Source: Verrucomicrobiaceae bacterium UBA2429
GTDB taxonomy: Bacteria > Verrucomicrobiota > Verrucomicrobiia > Verrucomicrobiales > Verrucomicrobiaceae
Assembly: GCA_002343505.1 (NCBI GenBank)
Contig: DDQZ01000071.1
Location: 31,943-63,629, forward strand
Direction: 5' to 3'
DNA: 31,687 bases
A program made the position numbers and the translations under genes. This document shows, one piece after another, positions 1-8,086 of the stretch. The notes under the pieces are model-generated. The model saw nothing but the letters and a program-made list of their open reading frames with translations. It had not been told where the DNA came from and searched no databases. Positions within the stretch are counted from its first letter, which is position 1; each line of letters opens with the position of its first letter.

Positions 1-3000
1 TCGGCTACCTGAAGCAGCTTTTGCCCCGACGGCCCGACCTCAAGCTCGTGGTCACCTCCGCCACCATAGACACCGAGGCCTTCAGCGCCCACTTCGGCGG
101 CGCGCCCATTATTGAGGTCTCGGGCAGGCTTTACCCTGTGGAGGTGCGCTACCGTCCGGTCGGAGAGGAGGATGACGATCCCTCGCACATCGAGGAGGCG
201 GTGAGCGCGGTGACAGAGGCTTTGAAAGAATCCGCCGAGGGGGATGTGCTCGTCTTCATGCCCACGGAGCGTGACATCCGCGAGACGCGGGACCTGCTGG
301 AGGGCCGCCTCGCCCCGGCGTGCGAGGTGATGGCGCTCTTTGGCCGCATGGCCTCGCAGGACCAGCAGCGCGTCTTTTCACCGGGGCCAAAGCGGCGCGT
401 CATCGTGGCGACGAACGTGGCCGAGACCTCCATCACCCTGCCGCGCATCCGTTATGTGGTGGACACCGGCCTGGCGCGCATGAGCCGCTACAATCCCCGC
501 ACCCGCACGAAGCGCCTGCCCGTGGAGGCCGTCAGCCAGAGCAGAGCCAACCAGCGCGCGGGTCGCGCCGGGCGCGTGCAGGATGGCGTGTGCATCCGCC
601 TTTACAGCGAGGAGGATTTCCAAAAACGCCCGCGCTTCACCCAGCCGGAAATCCAGCGCGCTAACCTGGCCGAGGTGATCCTGCGCATGAAAGCCTTCCG
701 GTTAGGCCAGATCGAGGACTTCCCCTTCATCAACCCGCCCTCCAGCGCCTCCGTGCGCGGCGGCTATGATCTGCTGCACGAGCTTGGCGCGCTGAATGAC
801 ACACATGAGATGACCGGCCTGGGCCGCGAGCTGGCGCGGCTGCCGCTGGACCCCACGCTCGGGCGCATGCTGCTCCAGGCGCGGGAGGAGGGCTGCCTGG
901 ATGACATGCTCATCCTCGCCGCCGGTCTCAGCATCCCCGACCCGCGCGAGCGGCCCGAGGAGAAAAAAGAGCTGGCCCAGGCCGCGCACAAGACCTTCGC
1001 CAGCCCGGAGTCGGACTTCCTTTCCCTGCTGAAAATCTGGCGCGCCGCGCCGCCGCCGCAGGATGGCGCGCGCAATGCCCTGCGGCGCTTCTGCAAGGCG
1101 CACTTCCTCTCCTTCACGCGCATGGTGGAGTGGCGGGATCTTTGGCGGGAGCTGGGCAGGTCCGGCATTTTGCCAGACAGGCGTGGGTCAGGCATTCTGC
1201 CTGACTCGGGTGAAACGGGCATTTTGCCCGTTTCTGAAAGCACCGGGCAGAATGCCCGGTCCACACGCGACAGGCAGGATGCCTGCCCTACCGACCGCCT
1301 GCACCGCTGCATCCTCGCGGGGCATCTCGGCCACATCGCCCAGCGTGTGGGGCGGAACCTTTACAAGGCGGCGGGCAACCGCGAGGTCACGCTTTTCCCC
1401 GGCTCGCACCTCTACGAGCGGAAGGACAAGTACGACAAATCCGGCCAGGAAAAAACCCGCCAGCCGCTGTGGATCGTCGCCGCCGAGATCGTGCAGACCT
1501 CCCAGCTCTTCGCGCGCACGGCGGCGGGCATCAACCCCGAGTGGGCGGCGGAGTTCGGCGCGCATCTGGTGGCGAAGAAATACAGCGAGCCGCACTGGAG
1601 CGCCAAAGCCGGGCGCGTGCTCGTCACCGAGCGGCACTTGCTGCACGGACTGGAGGTCATGCGCCGGAAGATTGATTTTGGCAAGATAGACCCCGTGGCC
1701 GCCACGCAGCTCTTCATCCGCGGAGCGCTGCTGGAGGAGGGAGCCAGCCTGCCGCACCGTTTTTTTCAGCATAACCAAAAGATCCGCTCCCGCCTGGAGG
1801 CCGCGCTCACCCGAGTGCGCAGTAGCCGCGTCTATGCCATCGAGGAGCACCTCTTCGAGTTCTACCGCGCGCGCATTCACGGCATCTCCTCCGTGCATGA
1901 CCTCAACAAGCTCGTGAACGAGCGCGTCAAAACCGAGCCCGATTTCCTCTGCGCGCGCGAGGAGGATCTCACGCGCGGCGATGACATCCGCGACGGCCTC
2001 GACCAGTTCCCGGACAAAGCGCCGCTGGGGAATAGCGTGCTGCCCATCACCTACGCCTACAAGCCCGGCCAGGAGGAGGACGGCGTCACCGTGCGCGTGC
2101 CGCTGCCCGTGGCCGAGCACCTCACCAGCGGCCAGCTCCAGTGGCTCGTGCCCGGCTTGCGCGAGGAGCTCGTGCTCACCCTGCTGCGCGCTTTGCCAAA
2201 GGCCACCCGCCGCGCGCTTATGCCGCTGGAGGCTGCCGCGCGGGAGATCGCGCGCGAGTTTGACCCCGGCCGCGCCGATTTCCTCACCGCCTTCGCCGCC
2301 TTCCTGCGCGAGCGCCACCGGCTGGAGGTCAATGCCGCCGACTGGCCCGCTGACAGCCTGCCCGCGCATCTGCGCCCGCGTGTCGAGGTGGTCGGCGCGC
2401 AAAACAAACCCGTGATTGCCACGCGTGACTTGGGGGAAATCCGCGCCCTCGCCCGCCAGCAGGAGCGCCGCTCCGACGCCTGGGAAAAAGCCGCCGCGCG
2501 CCTGGAGAAGCACGCCATCCGCGCCTGGTCCTTCGGCGATGTGCCCGAGCAGGTGCTCATCGAGGAAATCGGCGGCGCGCCCGTGCATGGCTACCCAGGT
2601 TTGCAGCGCACCGAGGAAGGCGTCAGCCTGCGCTTGTTCCGCCGCGCGGAGGAGGCGCAGCGGCACTCGCCCGCCGCCGTGCGCCAGCTTGCGGAGGAGG
2701 CCCTTGGCAAAGACATCGCCTGGCTGCGCAAGGAACTGCGCGCCCTGGATCAGCCCGCGCCAAAGAGCACCGGCCTCGCCAGCCTGGCCATGCTCGACTT
2801 GAGCGCCAAAGCCGCGCCCACCAGCCCCGCGGAGCTTTCCGCCCAGGCCTGCGAGCACATCCTCGCGCACGCCCTGCGCCTCGAGCCACTGCTGCCGCTC
2901 AAAGAGGCGCGCTTCCGTGAGATGTGCGAGCGCGCTCGGCGAGAGTTCCCCACACTGGCGCATCGCGTGCGCGATCTGCTCAAGCAGTGCGAGGACTTGA

Positions 3001-3383
3001 AAAAGAAAATCCTCGCCTTCCCGCGCCCCTACACCGGCCTCAAAGACGACCTCGCCCGCCTCTTGCCGCCCGACATGCTCACGCGCACGCCGCACGCCCA
3101 GCTCCAGCATCTGCCGCGTTATTTGAAGGCCATGCTCCTGCGTGCCGAGCGCGCCTCGAACCACCCCGCCAAGGATGCCGACAAAGCCGCGCTCATCCGC
3201 GACTTCGACGGCTGGGAGCGCGAGTGCGGCGAGGCGAACCGCGAGGCCTTCCGCTGGCTGTTCGAGGAATACCGTGTCTCCGTCTTCGCCCAGGAGCTCG
3301 GCACCGCGCAGCCCGCGAGCGTGAAGCGGCTGGAGGCGCTGCTGGGCGCGGAGTCGCTGGAGTATCGTCCATCCCCAGGATGA
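1..3383 (+). CDS. hrpA: ATP-dependent RNA helicase HrpA (DEAH family), 5'-truncated by window edge
   Basis: The reading frame is open from base 3, so the gene begins before the window; the Walker A and DEAH motifs are outside. What is visible starts at the end of the ATPase lobe (LKLVVTSATID, motif III, about 42-74). It continues through the second helicase lobe with motif V-like VIVATNVAETSITLP (about 399-443) and motif VI NQRAGRAGR (about 549-575). The HA2/OB-fold region follows (about 660-1900), then the long HrpA-specific C-terminal region (DUF3418-like) to the TGA at 3381. The visible ~1,127 codons fit the usual ~1,300-residue HrpA length. The family unwinds or remodels RNA in the cytoplasm. 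Oddity: about 50 residues between the helicase core and the conserved segment after LHRCILAGHLGHIAQR are encoded by an in-frame palindromic repeat cluster (separate entry). A long antisense frame here is a GC-codon shadow. Confidence 0.95.
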   Translation, partial: GYLKQLLPRRPDLKLVVTSATIDTEAFSAHFGGAPIIEVSGRLYPVEVRYRPVGEEDDDPSHIEEAVSAVTEALKESAEGDVLVFMPTERDIRETRDLLEGRLAPACEVMALFGRMASQDQQRVFSPGPKRRVIVATNVAETSITLPRIRYVVDTGLARMSRYNPRTRTKRLPVEAVSQSRANQRAGRAGRVQDGVCIRLYSEEDFQKRPRFTQPEIQRANLAEVILRMKAFRLGQIEDFPFINPPSSASVRGGYDLLHELGALNDTHEMTGLGRELARLPLDPTLGRMLLQAREEGCLDDMLILAAGLSIPDPRERPEEKKELAQAAHKTFASPESDFLSLLKIWRAAPPPQDGARNALRRFCKAHFLSFTRMVEWRDLWRELGRSGILPDRRGSGILPDSGETGILPVSESTGQNARSTRDRQDACPTDRLHRCILAGHLGHIAQRVGRNLYKAAGNREVTLFPGSHLYERKDKYDKSGQEKTRQPLWIVAAEIVQTSQLFARTAAGINPEWAAEFGAHLVAKKYSEPHWSAKAGRVLVTERHLLHGLEVMRRKIDFGKIDPVAATQLFIRGALLEEGASLPHRFFQHNQKIRSRLEAALTRVRSSRVYAIEEHLFEFYRARIHGISSVHDLNKLVNERVKTEPDFLCAREEDLTRGDDIRDGLDQFPDKAPLGNSVLPITYAYKPGQEEDGVTVRVPLPVAEHLTSGQLQWLVPGLREELVLTLLRALPKATRRALMPLEAAAREIAREFDPGRADFLTAFAAFLRERHRLEVNAADWPADSLPAHLRPRVEVVGAQNKPVIATRDLGEIRALARQQERRSDAWEKAAARLEKHAIRAWSFGDVPEQVLIEEIGGAPVHGYPGLQRTEEGVSLRLFRRAEEAQRHSPAAVRQLAEEALGKDIAWLRKELRALDQPAPKSTGLASLAMLDLSAKAAPTSPAELSAQACEHILAHALRLEPLLPLKEARFREMCERARREFPTLAHRVRDLLKQCEDLKKKILAFPRPYTGLKDDLARLLPPDMLTRTPHAQLQHLPRYLKAMLLRAERASNHPAKDADKAALIRDFDGWERECGEANREAFRWLFEEYRVSVFAQELGTAQPASVKRLEALLGAESLEYRPSPG
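1164..1285. repeat. Cluster of five short palindromic repeats inside the hrpA coding frame
   Basis: Five hairpin units share the core GGCA-NNN-TGCC. They are 1164-1174 (ggca ttt tgcc), 1187-1205 (perfect 8-bp stem, loop ttc), 1212-1234 (perfect 10-bp stem, loop ttt), 1242-1260 (perfect 8-bp stem, loop gaa) and 1271-1285 (6-bp stem, loop gga). By loop polarity the first three lie in one orientation and the last two in the opposite one. All keep the hrpA frame open and encode SGILPD, SGILPD, TGILPV, GQNARS and RQDACPT. Peptides of this type recur in Verrucomicrobiota and Planctomycetota proteins as protein-coding palindromic repeats, comparable in principle to Rickettsia palindromic elements; that statement is from general knowledge, not from this window. 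Confidence 0.85.
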
Positions 3384-3474
3384 TTCGCGCTGTGGCGGCG
3401 GGTTACTGTAACGGACATCCTGTGATTGCGCGGGCGTGGGTTTGTCGTTAGTCATGACTGAAACCGACCGAACC

Positions 3475-5826
3475 ATGAAAAAGCCACGCCTCATTCTCGC
3501 CGCGCTCGCCGCGTCCTTTCTCTCCAGCCAGGCCGCCCCGGTCTGGGTGGAGGCCGAGTCCTTCGCCGACCACGGCGGGTGGATGCTCGACACGCAGTTC
3601 ATTGACATCATGGGCAGCCCCTACCTACTGGCGCACGGCATGGGCACGCCGGTGAGGGACGCGCGCACGACGGTGGCGGTGACAGAGGCGGGCAGCTACA
3701 AAGTGTGGGTGCGCACGAAGAACTGGGTGGGGCCGTGGGAGGCGCCGGGCGCGCCGGGAAAATTCCAGGTGGGTGTGAACGGGGTGAAACTGGAGAAGGT
3801 GCTGGGCACGGAAGGCCGTGACTGGCTCTGGGAGCTGGCGGGCGAGGCACGCCTCAGCGCGGGCCAGGCGGAGCTTTCGCTGCATGATCTGACGGGGTTC
3901 GAGGGGCGTGTGGACGCGGTTTTGCTGACTCAGGACGCGGGCTTCACGCCGTCGGCGGACTTTGCCGACACGAACGTGCTGCGGCGGCAGTCTCTGGGGC
4001 TGCCACAGGAGGCGCCGGAGACGGAGGAGTATGACTTGGTGGTGGTGGGCGGCGGCTACTCGGGCATGGGCGCGGCGATCAGCGGCGCGCGCCAGGGGCT
4101 GAAGGTTGCCTTCATCCAGAACCGCCCGGTGCTGGGCGGCAACGGGTCGAGCGAGATCCAGGTGTGGGCGATGGGCGGCACGCGCCGCGGGCTTTACCCG
4201 CACCTGGGGGAGATCATCGAGGAGTTCGCCGACCGCGCCAGCAACAGCCCCGCCGCCTCACCCGAGGAGTTCAACGACAAGCTCAAGGAGCAGGTGGTGC
4301 GCGCGGAGGCGAACATTGACCTTTTTCTCAACACACACGTTCACGGCATCACCATGGAAAAGGGCGACACTCTCAAGATCCGCAGCGTCACCGGCCTGGA
4401 CACCCGCACGGGCAAAGAGACCCGATTCCGCGGCAAGTTCTTCACCGACTGCACCGGCCACGGCAGCGTGGGCGCGCTGGCGGGCGCGGAAATCCTCATG
4501 GAGGAAAAGGGCCGCATGGGCATGAGCAACATGTGGGTGCTGAAAAAGACCGCCAACCCGAAGCCCTGGCCCGCCACCCCCTGGGCGCTGCCCCTGGAGC
4601 AGGGCGACTTCCCCGAGCCGCGCGTGCTGGAGCCTGCGGGCGTGAAGAACAAGGCCAACATGACCGGCTACGACCTGGGCTACACCCCGGTGGAAAACGC
4701 CGAGGATTACCTGCATGGCGAGTGGTTCTGGGAGAGCGGCTTTGATCAAGACCCCATCAACGGCCTGGAGCGCATCCGCGACTGGAACTTCCGCGCGGTC
4801 TATGGCGCCGTGAGCGCCATGAAGCGCTACGCGCCGGACAAGTTCGGCAACTACGACATGACCTGGCTGGCCTATGTGGGCGGCACGCGCGAGTCCCGCC
4901 GCATCGTGGGGGATTTCATCCTGAAGGGCGAGGACATGGTGAAGGGCGTGATCCAGAACGACGCCTGCGTGCCCACCACCTGGGACCAGGACCTGCATTA
5001 CCCGAAGGAGCAATACTCGGGCAAGTTCCCCGAGAACCCCTTCATCTCCCGCGCCGAGTTCGGCAAGCACACCGACCGCAAAAACGGCTACCCCGTGCCC
5101 TACCGCTGCTTTTACTCGAAGGACGTCTCGAACCTCTTCATGGCCGGCCGCTGCATCAGCGTGGACCGCTGGGCGCTGGGCAGCACCCGCGTCATGCGCA
5201 CCTGCGGCATGATGGGCGAGGTGGTGGGCAAAGCCGCCTGGATCAGCGTGCGCCACCACACCACCCCCCGCGGCGTCTATGAGCAGTATCTCGACATTCT
5301 CAAAGACCTCATGAGCAAGCCCGGCGCCATGCGCCGCGACTCCCTGGAGGGCGCTCTCTACCTGCCCGCCAATGCCAAAAAGCTGCCCGAGGTGGTCAGC
5401 GACAGCATTGACCCCAGGAAGCTCGAAGGCATCGTCATTGACGACGCCGACGCCGAGCTGACCGGCCCCTGGGCCACCGGCGAGGGCCTCAAACCCTTCG
5501 TGGCGGACCACTACAGCTACAGCCAGGCCAAGGAGGCCAGCGCGCGCTTTTCCTTCGCGGTGAAGGAGACCGGCAAATACGAGGTCTTCATCTACTGGCA
5601 GCCGCACGCCAACCGCGCCAAGGCCGCCCCCGTCAGCGTGCTGAGCGCCGTGGGTGAGAAGACCTTCCGCGTGAACCAGAGCCAGCCCGCCGCCGGCAAG
5701 CAGGGCGCGCACAGCCTCGGCACCTTCACCTTCAACGCGGGCGAGGAAGCCGCCGTCACCTTCCGCACCGAGGGCAGCCAGGGCAACGTCCACCTCGACG
5801 CCGTGCAGGTGGTGCGCGTGCCGTAA
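3475..5826 (+). CDS. Secreted FAD-dependent oxidoreductase (PF12831-type) flanked by carbohydrate-binding-like domains
   Basis: Product of 783 residues. The ATG at 3475 is chosen because it opens a clear Sec signal peptide (MKKPRLILAALAASFLSSQA, cleavage before APV); the frame extends upstream to 3436 without a better start, and no Shine-Dalgarno is seen. Residues ~22-165 form a beta-rich module (WVEAESF...GSYKVWVRTKNW...GRVDAVLLT) like those in carbohydrate-associated proteins. The dinucleotide-binding motif VVVGGGYSGMGAA lies near residue ~185, followed by LGGNGSSEIQ, and a second FAD-contact region AGRCISVDRWALGSTRVMRT near ~560-580. The C-terminal ~100 residues (KYEVFIYWQPHANRA ... VHLDAVQVVRV) look like a golvesin/Xly-type binding domain. 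The family oxidises unknown substrates, often in polysaccharide-degradation contexts. It probably acts in the periplasm. Substrate unknown. Confidence 0.9.
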   Translation: MKKPRLILAALAASFLSSQAAPVWVEAESFADHGGWMLDTQFIDIMGSPYLLAHGMGTPVRDARTTVAVTEAGSYKVWVRTKNWVGPWEAPGAPGKFQVGVNGVKLEKVLGTEGRDWLWELAGEARLSAGQAELSLHDLTGFEGRVDAVLLTQDAGFTPSADFADTNVLRRQSLGLPQEAPETEEYDLVVVGGGYSGMGAAISGARQGLKVAFIQNRPVLGGNGSSEIQVWAMGGTRRGLYPHLGEIIEEFADRASNSPAASPEEFNDKLKEQVVRAEANIDLFLNTHVHGITMEKGDTLKIRSVTGLDTRTGKETRFRGKFFTDCTGHGSVGALAGAEILMEEKGRMGMSNMWVLKKTANPKPWPATPWALPLEQGDFPEPRVLEPAGVKNKANMTGYDLGYTPVENAEDYLHGEWFWESGFDQDPINGLERIRDWNFRAVYGAVSAMKRYAPDKFGNYDMTWLAYVGGTRESRRIVGDFILKGEDMVKGVIQNDACVPTTWDQDLHYPKEQYSGKFPENPFISRAEFGKHTDRKNGYPVPYRCFYSKDVSNLFMAGRCISVDRWALGSTRVMRTCGMMGEVVGKAAWISVRHHTTPRGVYEQYLDILKDLMSKPGAMRRDSLEGALYLPANAKKLPEVVSDSIDPRKLEGIVIDDADAELTGPWATGEGLKPFVADHYSYSQAKEASARFSFAVKETGKYEVFIYWQPHANRAKAAPVSVLSAVGEKTFRVNQSQPAAGKQGAHSLGTFTFNAGEEAAVTFRTEGSQGNVHLDAVQVVRVP

Positions 5827-5921
5827 GCGCGGGTGTCCGGACCTAGCCGGATGATCCGGTGTCTCGAAGGAGTTCGGCCTTGGCGGCAGAACGGGAGGAA
5901 TCGCCGCGTATTCCTCACCCC

Positions 5922-6980
5922 ATGCACTCATCCACCCGCCGCCGTCTTTTTGACCCCCCCCTTGTGTCCGCCGCAGCGTCAGTTTTGTCGAAAATCTTTC
6001 TTTTCACCCTGTTCGCCGCAGGGGCCGCATTGGCGCAAAACGATCTGAAACCGCTCCGTGCGGGCATCGTGGGCCTCGACACCTCGCATGTGCCGGCCTT
6101 CACGAAGCTCTTCAACAAAGGCGAGGCCACGGGCGAGCTTGCAGGCATCAAGGTGACCACGGGTTACACCGGCGGCACGGACATGCCGGCCAGCGCGACT
6201 CGGAAGGAGAAGTTCACGCAGCAGCTTCGCGAGATGGGCGTGGAGATCGTGCCGACGATCCCAGAACTGCTCGCGAAGGTGGATGTCGTGCTGCTGGAGA
6301 GCGTCGATGGCCGCATTCACCTCCAGGAGGCGCGGGAGATTTTCAAGGCGGGCAAGCCGGTCTTCATCGACAAGCCGCTCGCTGGCACGCTGGCGGAGGC
6401 CATTGCCATCGTGGAGCTGGCGAAGAAGCACAATGTGCCCTTTTTCAGCAGCTCCTCGTCGCGCTTCGGCGCGGAGATGGTCGCGCTGAAGGCCAATGCG
6501 GATCTCGGCGACATCCTCGGCGCTCAGACTTGGGGTCCGTGCTCGTATCAGGAGGGCACGCCGGATTTTTTCTTCTACGGCATCCACGGCGTCGAAGCAC
6601 TCTACACGATCATGGGCACGGGCTGCGAGACGGTTTCGCGCGTGAAGGCGGGAAATCATGATGTGGCCACCGGTGTGTGGAAGGATGGCCGCGTCGGCGC
6701 GTATCGCGGCATCGTGAAGGGAAAGGCGGACTTCGGCGCCGTGGCCTACGGCAGCAAAGCCATCGGCCAGGCCGCGAAAGCGGTGAGCTACGAAGGTCTG
6801 TGCCGCCAGATCGGCAAATTCTTCCGCACCGGCCAGCCACCCGTCAGCGCCGAGGAGACGATCGAAATCTTCACCTTCATGGAGGCCGCAGATGAAAGCA
6901 TGCGCCAGGGCGGCAAACCCGTCGCGCTCGCTGATGTGCTGGCGAAGGCGAAGGCGGAAGCGGCGAAACTCATCAAGTAA
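5922..6980 (+). CDS. Gfo/Idh/MocA-family oxidoreductase, exported
   Basis: Product of 352 residues. The start is ATG 5922 (MHSSTRRRLF); an upstream GTG at 5859 would add an unlikely N-terminus. The first ~40 residues hold an RRR-LF motif and a hydrophobic stretch ending GAALAQ, so export by Tat or Sec is likely. The Rossmann start is RAGIVGLDTSHVPAF, which departs from the usual GxGxxG pattern. The family's EKP motif appears as DKP in KPVFIDKPLAG, keeping the lysine. The family oxidises or reduces sugars and related polyols with NAD(P). Only 4 nt separate the stop from the next gene, so the two are almost certainly co-transcribed. The start is preceded by the pyrimidine-rich leader CGTATTCCTCACCCC instead of an SD. 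Substrate unknown. Confidence 0.85.
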   Translation: MHSSTRRRLFDPPLVSAAASVLSKIFLFTLFAAGAALAQNDLKPLRAGIVGLDTSHVPAFTKLFNKGEATGELAGIKVTTGYTGGTDMPASATRKEKFTQQLREMGVEIVPTIPELLAKVDVVLLESVDGRIHLQEAREIFKAGKPVFIDKPLAGTLAEAIAIVELAKKHNVPFFSSSSSRFGAEMVALKANADLGDILGAQTWGPCSYQEGTPDFFFYGIHGVEALYTIMGTGCETVSRVKAGNHDVATGVWKDGRVGAYRGIVKGKADFGAVAYGSKAIGQAAKAVSYEGLCRQIGKFFRTGQPPVSAEETIEIFTFMEAADESMRQGGKPVALADVLAKAKAEAAKLIK

Positions 6981-6984
6981 GCCC

Positions 6985-8043
6985 ATGCGCACGCTGCTGT
7001 TCCTCCTCGTCGGGCTGTTGGGCGCTCTTGGTGCCGAACCGCCTCAAGTGAGCGTTTCAAACATCCGCCGCGTCTTCCACAACGGCGAGCACAATGCCTT
7101 CACCGATCTCGTGCGTTTCAAAGACGCGCTTTACCTCTGCTTCCGCAGTTGCCCGGACGGCCACATGGTCTTCAACACGGCCTCGGTGATCATTTTGCGC
7201 AGCACAGATCAAGGCGCGACATGGCAGCCGGTGCATCGCTTCAGCGTGAAGGATCGCGACACGCGCGATCCGCACTTCCTTGTCTTCAAAGGCCGGCTCT
7301 TCGTCTATTCAGGCACTTGGTGGACCGGCCCCGGCCTGCTCGACCGCAAGGACTACGACATGAACAAGCAGCTCGGCTACGCCGTGTCCTCCGCGGATGG
7401 CACCCAATGGACTGAGCCGACACTCTTGGAGGGCACCTTCGGCTACTACATCTGGCGTGCAGCCTCGCACGACGGGAAAGTGTATCTCTGCGGCCGCCGG
7501 AAGGCCAACTTCGCCGTCGAAGTCATGGGCGAGCGTGGCCACAACCAGTCCATCATGCTCGAAAGCGACGACGGCATCATCTTCCGCCATCGCGCCTACT
7601 TCCAGGAAACCGGCGGCAACGAAACCGCCTTCTTCTTTGAGAAGGACGGCAGTGTCCTGGCCCTGGATCGCAATGGAGGAGGCAACTCGATGCTGTGCAG
7701 TTCCAAACCGCCCTACACCGAGTGGAATCGCCGTCCGCTTGATCGTTTTGTTGGAGGACCGCTGCTGGTGAAATGGGGAGATCACATCCTCGTCGGCGGA
7801 CGCCACCAAACCAAGGATCGCGGCCCGAAAACCTCCCTCGGCTGGCTCATCAACGACAAATTCCAAGAGTTCGCCGAACTCCCCAGCGGCGGCGACAACT
7901 CCTACCCCGGCTTCATCGAGCTTTCGCCGACCAGGGGCCTCGTCTCCTGGTATTCGAGCCACGAGAAGGACGAAGCAGGCAAAACGATCACGGCGATCTA
8001 TTTGGCGGAGCTGGAATTGAAACGACAGGGTGATGCATTCTGA
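6985..8043 (+). CDS. Secreted sialidase-like (BNR/Asp-box) beta-propeller protein
   Basis: Product of 352 residues with a signal peptide (MRTLLFLLVGLLGALGA, cleavage before EPP). A canonical Asp-box, STDQGATW, is at about residue 70, with degenerate relatives SSADGTQW and ESDDGIIF further on, as in six-bladed exo-sialidase-type propellers. The ATG at 6985 sits 4 nt after the preceding oxidoreductase stop, so translation is probably coupled. Sialidase activity itself is not assured: many bacterial proteins of this fold in carbohydrate clusters act on other glycans. The last ~65 codons have a diverged second copy at 18139-18328 on the same strand. The gene ends 43 nt before the convergent end of the giant repeat protein gene. 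Confidence 0.8.
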   Translation: MRTLLFLLVGLLGALGAEPPQVSVSNIRRVFHNGEHNAFTDLVRFKDALYLCFRSCPDGHMVFNTASVIILRSTDQGATWQPVHRFSVKDRDTRDPHFLVFKGRLFVYSGTWWTGPGLLDRKDYDMNKQLGYAVSSADGTQWTEPTLLEGTFGYYIWRAASHDGKVYLCGRRKANFAVEVMGERGHNQSIMLESDDGIIFRHRAYFQETGGNETAFFFEKDGSVLALDRNGGGNSMLCSSKPPYTEWNRRPLDRFVGGPLLVKWGDHILVGGRHQTKDRGPKTSLGWLINDKFQEFAELPSGGDNSYPGFIELSPTRGLVSWYSSHEKDEAGKTITAIYLAELELKRQGDAF

Positions 8044-8086
8044 ATTCCTGATTCCAGGCGGGAGAAGGCAGCTTGCGGGCATTCGC

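Noticed and set aside
1155..1295. CRISPR array
   Set aside because: The repeats are palindromic, of unequal spacing, lie in both orientations and stay in the hrpA frame; no cas genes are nearby.
1188..3611. Long antisense frame (807 codons) opposite hrpA
   Set aside because: It is an alternate frame of a very GC-rich gene, has no recognisable domain, and lies wholly opposite a strongly conserved helicase.
4258..5931. Long antisense frame opposite the first FAD oxidoreductase gene
   Set aside because: Composition is Ala/His/Val/Gly-rich without domains, as expected for a shadow of GC-rich codons.
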